Source of the DNA: Shinella zoogloeoides
GTDB lineage: Bacteria; Pseudomonadota; Alphaproteobacteria; Rhizobiales; Rhizobiaceae
DNA length: 64,000 nt
NCBI RefSeq assembly: GCF_020883495.1
Contig: NZ_CP086610.1
Location: 1,903,501 to 1,967,500, forward strand
Reading direction: 5' to 3'
Shown: piece by piece, positions 34,213 through 41,750 of the stretch
How the letters are laid out: each line of letters begins with the position of its first letter
Numbering within the stretch: position 1 is the stretch's first letter
Notes under the pieces: generated by a model
Told to the model about the DNA's origin: nothing
Seen by the model: the letters and a program-made list of their open reading frames with translations, nothing else
The model's database searches: none
Translations under genes and position numbers: made by a program

Positions 34213-35307
34213 ATGGCGCATATCGACGAAAACCCGCTCGGCGCGCACCTGCCGCTCGATCCGCTTCCCGGCCATTCCTCGCTCGGCCGCCTCGAACGCG
34301 TCCTGCGCCGCGGCGAATTCGCCGTGACGACGGAACTCAACCCGCCGGACAGCGCCAACCCGGAAGACGTCTATGCCCGCGCCGCGATCTTCGACGGCTG
34401 GGTGGACGGCATCAACGCGGTGGACGCTTCGGGCGCCAACTGCCACATGTCGTCCGTCGGCATCTGCGCGCTTTTGACCCGCATGGGCTATGCGCCGATC
34501 ATGCAGATCGCCTGCCGCGACAAGAACCGCATCGCCATCCAGGGCGACGTGCTGGGCGCGGCCGCCATGGGCGTGTGCAACATCATGTGCCTCACCGGCG
34601 ACGGCGTGCAGGCCGGCGACCAGCCGGGCGCAAAGCCGGTCTTCGACCTCGACTGCATGTCGCTGCTCGAAACGGTGCGCATCATGCGCGACAATTCGAA
34701 ATTCCTGTCGGGCCGCAAGCTGACGACGCCGCCGAAGGTCTTCCTCGGCGCGGCGATCAACCCCTTCGCCCCGCCCCACGACTTCCGCCCCTATCGCCTC
34801 GCCAAGAAGATCGAGGCCGGCGCGCAGTTCGTGCAGAGCCAGTATTGCTTCGATGTTCCCATGTTCCGGGAATACATGAAGAAGGTGCGCGACCTCGGCC
34901 TGCACGAGAAGTGCTACATCCTCGTCGGCGTCGGGCCGATGGCCTCCGCCAAGACGGCCAAGTGGATCCGCTCCAACGTGCCGGGCATCCACATTCCCGA
35001 TGCGGTCATCAAGCGCCTGGAAGGCGCGGAAGACCAGAAGAAGGAAGGCAAGCAGCTCTGCATCGACATCATCAACGAGGTGAAGGAGATAGAGGGCGTT
35101 TCCGGCATTCACGTCATGGCCTACCGCCAGGAAGAATATGTCGCGGAAATGGTGCATGATTCCGGCGTGCTGAAGGGCCGCCAGCCCTGGAAGCGCGAGC
35201 CGAACCCGGTCGACCAGCTCATTGCCGAACGCATCGAGGCGGCGCGCAACGGTCAGGAACAGGACCAGCAGCAGATGGCCGGACAGGCCGCCCAGCAACC
35301 CCATTGA
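34213..35307 (+). CDS. Methylenetetrahydrofolate reductase, MetF-like
   Basis: 364 residues of the MTHFR flavoprotein family. It starts with a non-canonical N-terminus (MAHIDENPLGAHLPLDPLPGH), then VTTELNPPDSANPEDVYAR, the folate-site region CRDKNRIAIQGDVLGAAAMG, and GAQFVQSQYCFD typical of the barrel's late strands. It is divergent from the housekeeping MetF group and lies directly after the MetV-like gene. Likely role is interconversion of methyl-THF and methylene-THF, oxidising the methyl group delivered by the corrinoid system. The C-terminus is Gln-rich (QEQDQQQMAGQAAQQ). Confidence 0.88.
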   Translation: MAHIDENPLGAHLPLDPLPGHSSLGRLERVLRRGEFAVTTELNPPDSANPEDVYARAAIFDGWVDGINAVDASGANCHMSSVGICALLTRMGYAPIMQIACRDKNRIAIQGDVLGAAAMGVCNIMCLTGDGVQAGDQPGAKPVFDLDCMSLLETVRIMRDNSKFLSGRKLTTPPKVFLGAAINPFAPPHDFRPYRLAKKIEAGAQFVQSQYCFDVPMFREYMKKVRDLGLHEKCYILVGVGPMASAKTAKWIRSNVPGIHIPDAVIKRLEGAEDQKKEGKQLCIDIINEVKEIEGVSGIHVMAYRQEEYVAEMVHDSGVLKGRQPWKREPNPVDQLIAERIEAARNGQEQDQQQMAGQAAQQPH

Positions 35308-35398
35308 TTCCGCCTGCCGGCGCCCGCCGGCATGCAGCTTGTAACACCGGAAATCGCGCGCTAGACCAGAACCAGCGCCCTGCCCCAGAGGACCCTAT

Positions 35399-36367
35399 AT
35401 GACACGCACCATCGTCGCCTCGGCCACCCGCGAAATCGTCATCGGTTTCGACCAGCCCTTCTGCGTCATCGGCGAACGCATCAACCCGACCGGCCGCAAG
35501 AAGCTGGCCGCGGAAATGCAGGCCGGCAACTTCGAGACCGTCATCAAGGACGCGCTGGAACAGGTCGCCGCCGGTGCGACGATGCTCGACATCAATGCGG
35601 GCGTGACCTCGGTCAACCCGAACGAGACCGAACCGGGCCTGCTCGTCCAGACGCTGGAGATCGTCCAGGGCCTCGTCGATATCCCGCTCGCCATCGACTC
35701 GTCGGTAACGGCCGCCATCGAAGCCGGCCTCAAGGTCGCCAAGGGCCGCCCGCTGGTGAACTCGGTCACGGGCGAGGAAGAAAAGCTCGAAGCGATCCTG
35801 CCGCTGGTCAAGAAATACGACGTTCCGGTCGTCGCCATCTCGAACGACGAAACCGGCATCTCCATGGACCCGGACGTGCGCTTCGCCGTCGCCAAGAAGA
35901 TCGTCGAACGCGCCATGGACCACGGCATCAAGCCGCACGACATCGTCGTCGACCCGCTCGTCATGCCGATCGGCGCGCTGGGCGATGCCGGCCGACAGGT
36001 CTTCCAGCTCCTTTATCGCCTGCGCAACGAGCTGAAGGTCAACACGACCTGCGGCCTCTCCAACATCTCCTTCGGCCTGCCGCACCGCCACGGCATCAAT
36101 GCCGGCTTCATCCCGATGGTCATCGGCGCCGGCATGACGTCCGCCATCATGAACCCGTGCCGCCCGCAGGAAATGGAAGCCGTGCGCGCCGCCAACGTGC
36201 TGAACGGCACCGACGCGAACTGCACCAACTGGATCATGACCTACCGCGACCACAAGCCCGCCGAAGCCGGTGCGCCGGCTGCGGCCTCCGCCGCAGCCCC
36301 TGCAGCCGGCGGCGGTCGCCGTGGCGGTCGCGCAGCCCGCGCCGGCGCCGGCGCGGCACGGGAATAA
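35399..36367 (+). CDS. Methyltetrahydrofolate:corrinoid methyltransferase (pterin-binding, MtgA/AcsE-like)
   Basis: 322 residues. The pterin-binding TIM barrel shows CVIGERINPTGRKKLA, GATMLDINAGVTS, PLAIDSSVTAAIEAGL and LSNISFGLPHR, the hallmark blocks of AcsE/MtgA/MetH folate modules. It moves the methyl group between methyl-corrinoid protein and tetrahydrofolate, and in this context probably from MttC-like protein to THF. About 40 C-terminal residues form an Ala/Pro then Gly/Arg tail (GGGRRGGRAARAGAGAARE) not needed for the fold and shared in style with other proteins of the module. The next gene begins one base after the stop. Confidence 0.92.
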   Translation: MTRTIVASATREIVIGFDQPFCVIGERINPTGRKKLAAEMQAGNFETVIKDALEQVAAGATMLDINAGVTSVNPNETEPGLLVQTLEIVQGLVDIPLAIDSSVTAAIEAGLKVAKGRPLVNSVTGEEEKLEAILPLVKKYDVPVVAISNDETGISMDPDVRFAVAKKIVERAMDHGIKPHDIVVDPLVMPIGALGDAGRQVFQLLYRLRNELKVNTTCGLSNISFGLPHRHGINAGFIPMVIGAGMTSAIMNPCRPQEMEAVRAANVLNGTDANCTNWIMTYRDHKPAEAGAPAAASAAAPAAGGGRRGGRAARAGAGAARE

Positions 36368-36368
36368 C

Positions 36369-36692
36369 GTGGCCGGCGGGCGTCAGCTTCGTCGCGACGC
36401 CTTCAGCCTCTGGCTGGAGGCCCCTTTCGTGATCGCCATGCGCTGCCACGAGATGGGCATGGCCGCGATGACGGGTTCGACGCAGGACACCGCCGAAATG
36501 ACCCGGATGGTCACCGAGAAGATGGCTGCCGCGGCGGAAAGCGTCGTGGCGGCCAATTTTGCTTTGGCAAAGGCCCTGATGACGGCGGCTTCGCCGGAAA
36601 GCACGGTCCGCGCCGTTTCCGAAGCCGCCGTCAGGCCCTACGGCAAGCGCGTGCGCCGCAATGCGCGCCGCCTCGCCGCCCGGAAGCACTGA
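36369..36692 (+). CDS. Hypothetical helical protein in the corrinoid operon
   Basis: 107 residues from a GTG at 36369, one base after the methyltransferase stop. An upstream frame overlapping that gene is not credible. The sequence is largely helical and rich in Ala and Met (FVIAMRCHEMGMAAMTG, TEKMAAAAESVVAANFALAKAL) with a basic tail (GKRVRRNARRLAARKH). It has a phasin-like look without clear membership. I do not recognise a family with known function. Tight spacing places it in the one-carbon operon. Confidence 0.65.
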   Translation: MAGGRQLRRDAFSLWLEAPFVIAMRCHEMGMAAMTGSTQDTAEMTRMVTEKMAAAAESVVAANFALAKALMTAASPESTVRAVSEAAVRPYGKRVRRNARRLAARKH

Positions 36693-36728
36693 CATGGCCG
36701 GCCCTGTCTGCAAGAGAGAGTATGAGCG

Positions 36729-38801
36729 ATGCGCATCGAAGGTGAGAGCGAGACCAATATGACGGAAGCCTCGGCAAAGGAACCGCTCGTCCTCTTCATG
36801 CCCTCGGGCAAGCGCGGCCGCTTCCCGGTCGGCACGCCCGTTCTGGAAGCCGCGCGCAAGCTGGGCGTCTATGTCGAGAGCGTGTGCGGCGGGCGCGCGA
36901 CCTGCGGGCGCTGTCAGATCGAGGTGCAGGAAGGCAACTTCGCCAAGCACAAGATCGTCTCCTCCCTCGACCACATCTCCGAAAAGGGCCCGAAGGAAGA
37001 GCGCTACGAGAAGATCCGCGGCCTTCCCGAAGGACGCCGCCTCTCCTGCTCCGCCCTCATCCTCGGCGATCTCGTCGTCGACGTGCCGCAGGACACCGTC
37101 ATCAATGCGCAGGTCGTGCGCAAGGCGGCGACCGACCGTGTCATCGAGCGCAACGCCGCCGTCCAGCTCTGCTATGTCGAGGTGGACGAACCCGACATGC
37201 ACAAGCCGCTCGGCGATCTCGACCGCCTCAAGGTCATGCTGGAAAAGGACTGGGGCTGGAAGGACCTTCTCATCGCTCCGCACCTCATCCCGCAGGTCCA
37301 GTCGATCCTGCGCAAGGGCGAATGGGGCGTCACCGCCGCCATCCACCGCGACATGGATAGTTCGCGCCCCTTCATCGTCGGCCTGTGGCCGGGCCTCAAG
37401 AACGAGGCCTATGGCATCGCCTGCGATATCGGCTCGACGACCATCGCCATGCATCTCGTCTCGCTGCTCTCCGGCCGCATCGTCGCCTCCTCCGGCACGT
37501 CGAACCCGCAGATCCGCTTCGGCGAGGATCTGATGAGCCGCGTCTCCTACGTCATGATGAACCCGGACGGCCGGGAAGCCATGACCAAGGCGGTGCGCGA
37601 GGCCGTCAACAGCCTGATCGGCAAGGTCTGCGAGGAAGGTGAGGTCGACCGGCACGATATCCTCGACCTCGTCTTCGTCGCCAACCCCATCATGCACCAC
37701 CTCTTCCTCGGCATCGACCCGACGGAACTCGGCCAGGCGCCCTTCGCGCTCGCCGTGTCCGGCGCGCTGCAATATTGGGCGCATGAGATCGATATCGAGG
37801 TCAATCGCGGCGCGCGACTCTATACGCTGCCCTGCATCGCCGGCCATGTCGGCGCGGATGCGGCCGGCGCGACGCTTGCGGAAGGCCCCTATCGGCAGGA
37901 TCGCATGATGCTGCTGGTCGACGTCGGCACCAATGCGGAAATCGTGCTCGGCAACAAAAGCCGCGTCGTCGCCGCCTCCTCGCCCACCGGCCCCGCTTTC
38001 GAGGGCGCGGAAATCTCCTCCGGCCAGCGCGCTGCCCCCGGCGCGATCGAGCGCGTGCGCATCGATCCTGCCACGCTGGAGCCGAAATTCCGCGTCATCG
38101 GCGTCGACAAGTGGTCCGACGAGGAAGGCTTTGCCGAAGCCGCCTCCAGCGTCGGCGTCACCGGCATCTGCGGCTCGGCGATCATCGAGGTCGTCGCGGA
38201 AATGTACCTTTCCGGCATCATCTCCGAGGATGGCGTGGTGGATGGCTCCATGGCGGAGCGCAGCCCGCGCATCCTGCAGAACGGCCGCACCTTCTCCTAC
38301 CTGCTGCATGACGGCGAGCCGCGCATCACGGTGACGCAGAACGATATCCGCGCCATCCAGCTCGCCAAGTCCGCGCTCTATGCCGGCATCAAGCTCTTGA
38401 TGGAAAAGCAGGGCGTGGAGCATGTCGACACGATCCGCTTCGCCGGCGCCTTCGGCTCCTTCATCGATCCGAAATACGCCATGGTGCTCGGCCTCATCCC
38501 GGACTGCGACCTTGCCGAGGTTAAGGCCGTCGGCAATGCCGCAGGCACCGGCGCGCTGATGGCGCTGCTCAACCGCGACCACCGCCGCGAGATCGAGAAG
38601 GAAGTGGCCCGCATCGAGAAGATCGAGACGGCGCTGGAGCCGAACTTCCAGCAGCTCTTCGTCAACGCCATGGCCATGCCGAACAAGGTGGACGCCTTCC
38701 CGGAACTTGCCAAGGTGGTCACCCTGCCGGAACGCAAGGTGCTTTCCGACGATGGCGGCGGCGAAGGTGGCGGCCGGCGTCGGCGTCGCAGCCGCGAATG
38801 A
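36729..38801 (+). CDS. Corrinoid-activating ferredoxin/ASKHA protein (RamA/RACo-like)
   Basis: 690 residues. The N-terminal 2Fe-2S ferredoxin domain has Cys53, 59, 62 and 107 (CGGRATCGRC and SCSAL). A linker follows, then an ASKHA ATPase domain with CDIGSTTIAMHL at about 232-243, DVGTNAEIVLG near 397 and a late RFAGAFGSFIDP. This is the architecture of RACo-type (DUF4445) activators that use ATP to drive reduction of inactive Co(II) corrinoid to Co(I). The extreme C-terminus (GGGEGGGRRRRRSRE) is a Gly/Arg tail. An ATG 30 bases later is an alternative start. It is the last clear member of the module. Confidence 0.92.
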   Translation: MRIEGESETNMTEASAKEPLVLFMPSGKRGRFPVGTPVLEAARKLGVYVESVCGGRATCGRCQIEVQEGNFAKHKIVSSLDHISEKGPKEERYEKIRGLPEGRRLSCSALILGDLVVDVPQDTVINAQVVRKAATDRVIERNAAVQLCYVEVDEPDMHKPLGDLDRLKVMLEKDWGWKDLLIAPHLIPQVQSILRKGEWGVTAAIHRDMDSSRPFIVGLWPGLKNEAYGIACDIGSTTIAMHLVSLLSGRIVASSGTSNPQIRFGEDLMSRVSYVMMNPDGREAMTKAVREAVNSLIGKVCEEGEVDRHDILDLVFVANPIMHHLFLGIDPTELGQAPFALAVSGALQYWAHEIDIEVNRGARLYTLPCIAGHVGADAAGATLAEGPYRQDRMMLLVDVGTNAEIVLGNKSRVVAASSPTGPAFEGAEISSGQRAAPGAIERVRIDPATLEPKFRVIGVDKWSDEEGFAEAASSVGVTGICGSAIIEVVAEMYLSGIISEDGVVDGSMAERSPRILQNGRTFSYLLHDGEPRITVTQNDIRAIQLAKSALYAGIKLLMEKQGVEHVDTIRFAGAFGSFIDPKYAMVLGLIPDCDLAEVKAVGNAAGTGALMALLNRDHRREIEKEVARIEKIETALEPNFQQLFVNAMAMPNKVDAFPELAKVVTLPERKVLSDDGGGEGGGRRRRRSRE

Positions 38802-38859
38802 GGCCGCAGCCGGCCTTTTCCTCGTCCCAAAGCAGCCCTACGATGGGCCGCCGAAGACA

Positions 38860-39276
38860 ATGAGAATCACCATGACCAGTTCCCCCATCGCCGCCGTCGC
38901 CCTGTGCGTCGTGCTCGCCTCGCCCGCTTTCGCCGACACCTATGCGGCCGTCAGCAACACGGCGATGTCCATCACCGGCGATATCGAGCTGGATGAAACC
39001 GGCATCACCTTCGAAAACGGCGAACAGGTCACGTTCGACGAGCAGGTCGCCGACCGGCTGACGGTCGACGGCCAGTCGGTGGAGGCGCATGTCTTCAGCC
39101 TTGCGGAAGCGCGCGATCCGGTCCTGCTCAACGGCAACAGGCTGTGTGGCGCGCCCGTGACCTATGCCGCATCGTGGGAGACGAGCGACGGTAACGGCAC
39201 GATACTCGCCGTCTTCTCGACGCCGGAGCCGCCGCAGAGCGACGCCGACATGTGCGCCTCCTACACCTACGAATAG
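38860..39276 (+). CDS. Small periplasmic hypothetical protein
   Basis: 138 residues from the ATG at 38860, with a second ATG (MTSSPIAAVAL) four codons later. A signal peptide ends near ASPAFADT. The mature part (about 110 residues) begins YAAVSNTAMSITGDIELDE and contains two cysteines (LCGAPV, MCASYTYE) that may form a disulfide. No family is recognised. It begins 58 bases after the ASKHA gene and may be at the end of that transcript, but nothing in the sequence ties it to methyl transfer. Confidence 0.7.
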   Translation: MRITMTSSPIAAVALCVVLASPAFADTYAAVSNTAMSITGDIELDETGITFENGEQVTFDEQVADRLTVDGQSVEAHVFSLAEARDPVLLNGNRLCGAPVTYAASWETSDGNGTILAVFSTPEPPQSDADMCASYTYE

Positions 39277-39321
39277 ACCTGCTTCCGCACGATCCCGGAA
39301 GGCGACCCTGCCGGTAGCGCT

Positions 39322-40239
39322 TCAGCAGGCGACCTGCAGCATGTCCATCGGCCGGCGCTCCATGCGGGCGAAGGCGGCGCGGATATATTCGGCGACAGCC
39401 TGCGCCGGGGCCTCGGCCTCATCGCTCACCACGAGGCCAATGAGATAGTGGCCGAGGTCCGGCAGGCCGTCCTTCTCGCCGAGCGCCACCATGTCGTCGC
39501 CGACGAGGAAGCGGGCGAGCGGGGCAACGGCGAGGTCCGCGCGGATGGCGGCGCGCTGGCCCATGTGATGGGCGCAGAAATAGGCGACGCGGAAATCCCG
39601 GCCCGACCGGCTGAGTTCCTCCAGCGCACGGGCGCGCCAGATGCAGCCCTCTTCCCAGACGGAGACCGGCAGCGGGTTTTTCAGATGGGCATTGCCGCAG
39701 TTCTTGCCCGCCCAGACGAGCTGTTCCTTGAGCAGGATTTCACCGGGAACGGGAAGAGTGCCGTCCGCCGAATTGAAGATCGCAAGGTCGAGCCGGCGTT
39801 CGGCGACCGCGCGGCGGAGATTCGCGCTGTTCTCGATCGACACGTTGACGGCGATCGACGGGAAGGTTTCGGCAAAGCGGCGCAGCACCTCCGGCAGGAT
39901 CAGTTCGCCCACATCGTCCGGCGCGCCGAGCCGCACGACGCCGTTCATCTCCGGCATCATGAAGCGCGAGACCGCCTCGTTGCTGAGCGCGATCAGCCGG
40001 CGCGCATAGGAAAGCAGCACCTCGCCGTGATGGGTCAGCACCACCGAGCGTGCGTCACGGCGGAAAAGGGTGCAGCCCAGAAGCTCCTCCAGCTTCTTGA
40101 TCTGCATCGACACCGCCGAGGGCGTGCGATGCACGGTCTCGGCCGCCGTGGTGAAGTTTCCCGTCTCGGCAATCGCCACGAAGGTTCTGAGGATATCCAG
40201 CTCCAGCAAGGGGAGCGTCTGGCGCATCAGCAGGTTCAT
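39322..40239 (-). CDS. LysR-family regulator, VtlR/LsrB-like context
   Basis: 305 residues from the ATG at 40239 (MNLLMRQTLPLLELDILRTF); an ATG 12 bases upstream is possible. The HTH (FVAIAETGNFTTAAETVHRT, then PSAVSMQIKKLEELLG) is at about 15-73, followed by the ligand domain. It is paralogous to the LysR at 23.2-24.1 kb. It is divergent from two consecutive small DUF1127-type genes, each preceded by a TTCGTTTG element. In Brucella, Agrobacterium and Sinorhizobium, LysR regulators VtlR/LsrB control DUF1127 genes in this way, so the same job is likely. Confidence 0.88.
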   Translation of the reverse strand: MNLLMRQTLPLLELDILRTFVAIAETGNFTTAAETVHRTPSAVSMQIKKLEELLGCTLFRRDARSVVLTHHGEVLLSYARRLIALSNEAVSRFMMPEMNGVVRLGAPDDVGELILPEVLRRFAETFPSIAVNVSIENSANLRRAVAERRLDLAIFNSADGTLPVPGEILLKEQLVWAGKNCGNAHLKNPLPVSVWEEGCIWRARALEELSRSGRDFRVAYFCAHHMGQRAAIRADLAVAPLARFLVGDDMVALGEKDGLPDLGHYLIGLVVSDEAEAPAQAVAEYIRAAFARMERRPMDMLQVAC

Positions 40240-40283
40240 CGCTGCCTCCATGGATCAGAAAATCTGAAGTAAAGACTAACTTC

Positions 40284-40301
40284 ATTTCGTTTGATTGAAA
40301 T
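40284..40301. promoter_or_regulatory. TTCGTTTG element upstream of DUF1127-type gene (copy 2)
   Basis: ATTTCGTTTGATTGAAAT lies in the 104 to 116 bases between the divergent LysR and the first DUF1127-type gene. It shares TTCGTTTG and the following TGA with the elements at 24112 and 40592. Confidence 0.5.
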
Positions 40302-40355
40302 ACGAGACAGGCAGATAGTCAATCTGCAAAGCCACCGAATGGAAGGAAAAACGCC

Positions 40356-40574
40356 ATGAACACGCAAAAATCGTTGTCGGACGGCGCCGATCTCGCCGTT
40401 CTCGTCCGTGGAAACGGATTCTCCTACGCCATCCGGCGCTTCGTCGGCGAGGCCATCGCGGCCCACCGCAAACGCGCCGCAATCCGCCACACAGCCTATG
40501 AACTGAACCAGCTTCCTCCTTACCTGCAACAGGACATCGACTGGCCTGCCATCGGAAAACATGAAGAACGCTGA
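40356..40574 (+). CDS. DUF1127-like small protein 1
   Basis: 72 residues. The second half (FVGEAIAAHRKRAAIRHTAYELNQ region, then LPPYLQQDIDWP) fits the DUF1127 layout of a basic helix followed by a short LxxYLxxDIxWP-type motif. The first half is a non-conserved leader. GGAAGGAAAAA lies before the start. It is divergent from the LysR gene and preceded by a TTCGTTTG element. The function is inferred only from family and context (small RNA-binding or regulatory protein). Confidence 0.65.
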   Translation: MNTQKSLSDGADLAVLVRGNGFSYAIRRFVGEAIAAHRKRAAIRHTAYELNQLPPYLQQDIDWPAIGKHEER

Positions 40575-40591
40575 TCTATCCAATCAAATAT

Positions 40592-40606
40592 ATTCGTTTG
40601 TGTGAT
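40592..40606. promoter_or_regulatory. TTCGTTTG element upstream of DUF1127-type gene (copy 3)
   Basis: ATTCGTTTGTGTGAT lies between the two DUF1127-type genes, about 75 bases upstream of the second. Its 10-base core ATTCGTTTGT is identical to the copy at 24112-24121. Confidence 0.5.
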
Positions 40607-40679
40607 GCATGAGGTTGCGAGATAGTCACGATCAAGGTCGCGACCTTTCGATACCTCCCAAGCTCGAAAGGACCCTGAA

Positions 40680-40874
40680 ATGGCAATAGCATTGGAACAT
40701 CGCCCGGTACGGCGCGCAGCCCCCGCCGGCAGTCTTACCCGTCTCGTGCAGGATGGCCTTGCACGCATCGCATCCGCATGGCGGCGCTACCGCGTCCAGC
40801 GCGAACTCGAAGGCCTGTCCTACGACCAGCGCAAGGACATCGGCTTCCGCGCATGGGACAAGACCACGCGATGA
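40680..40874 (+). CDS. DUF1127 small protein 2
   Basis: 64 residues, a better match to DUF1127 than its neighbour: a basic helix IASAWRRYRVQRELEGLSYDQ followed by the family motif RKDIGFRAWD. It has its own upstream region with a TTCGTTTG element, so it may be transcribed independently of the first DUF1127-type gene. An intrinsic terminator lies 46 bases after the stop. The stop overlaps the start of a possible 20-residue acidic peptide. Confidence 0.8.
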   Translation: MAIALEHRPVRRAAPAGSLTRLVQDGLARIASAWRRYRVQRELEGLSYDQRKDIGFRAWDKTTR

Positions 40875-40933
40875 CAGACGACTGTAACGGCGACATGCCG
40901 AAGGAAGACGACGCCGAACACCGCCGGAGCTGA
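40871..40933 (+). CDS. Possible 20-residue acidic peptide coupled to DUF1127 gene 2
   Basis: An ATG overlaps the preceding stop (ATGA) and opens a 20-codon frame, MTDDCNGDMPKEDDAEHRRS, ending inside the first arm of the terminator hairpin. The overlap is the arrangement of a coupled gene, but a frame this short can arise by chance. No similarity is known to me. Confidence 0.2.
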   Translation: MTDDCNGDMPKEDDAEHRRS

Positions 40934-40960
40934 CCTCAAACGTCTCTCCGGCGGTTTTCG
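40920..40960 (+). terminator. Intrinsic terminator after the DUF1127 genes
   Basis: ACCGCCGGAG (40920-40929) and CTCCGGCGGT (40946-40955) form a perfect 10-bp stem, followed by TTTCGTTT. It lies between the DUF1127 genes and the convergent acetyltransferase gene. Confidence 0.85.
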
Positions 40961-40967
40961 TTTCGGC

Positions 40968-41567
40968 CTACAGGATCGGGATATGCGGGGCGGTGTTCAT
41001 GGGCAGGGCGCCCGTCAACCGGGGATCGTCGAAGACCTCGACCTGCCGCCTGACCGGCGTGAAGCCCGAGCGGATGTAAAAGCCCAGCGCCTGCGGCGAA
41101 TCCAGCGTGCAGGTATGCAGCCAGAAGCGGCGAATGGGCGACTGCGGCCGCGACCATGCCCGCGCGATGGCGTGGTTCATCAGCCAGCGCCCGGCCCCCT
41201 TGCCGATGATCGCCTCGGTCAACCCGAAGAAGGCGAGTTCGCAGCTTCCCTCTTCCCGGAAATCGAGTTCCAGCAGCCCCTCGGCGCGCCCGTCGCGCAT
41301 CACGGCGAAGACGTCGACATCCGCATGATGCAGGATCGCGGCAAGTTCGGCATCGGCCATGGCGAGACGCGAGGTCCAAAGCCATTGCGCGCCGATACGC
41401 CGGTAGAGATCGCGATACCAGGCGGGATCCGCCTTTTCGACAGGCGAAAGCGCGACGCCGGGCTGGTCGATCTCGACATGGCGTTCCGCCGGCGCGGACA
41501 TCTCCAGGCAGGTCACCACCGCCGCGAGCTTTCCCGCCGGCACGTCCGAATATCCGTCTGGCAGCAT
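40968..41567 (-). CDS. GNAT-family N-acetyltransferase
   Basis: 199 residues. The GNAT core is visible as LLELDFREEGSCELAFFGL (beta strands) followed by EAIIGKGAGRWLMNHAI, where GKGAGRW is the acetyl-CoA pyrophosphate loop. The late strands are FWLHTCTLDSPQALGFYIRSGF. The N-terminal 50 residues are an extension. The acceptor is unknown. It is divergent from the GlxA-type regulator across a 268-base control region. Confidence 0.85.
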   Translation of the reverse strand: MLPDGYSDVPAGKLAAVVTCLEMSAPAERHVEIDQPGVALSPVEKADPAWYRDLYRRIGAQWLWTSRLAMADAELAAILHHADVDVFAVMRDGRAEGLLELDFREEGSCELAFFGLTEAIIGKGAGRWLMNHAIARAWSRPQSPIRRFWLHTCTLDSPQALGFYIRSGFTPVRRQVEVFDDPRLTGALPMNTAPHIPIL

Positions 41568-41750
41568 TCAGCAGTCCCTTTCGATCGTCTGCGCCGTTGT
41601 GACCGCCCGCGCCGGTCCTGTCAAACCGGCGCGCAGGGAGGCGGCGTCGCGTTTTGACCATTACGTAAGGTGCGTCGCAAACGCATAAGAGCCGGCATTC
41701 GTCACAATTCCGCCGGAAGCCCCTGACATCGCAACGTTACGTGACAGGCT

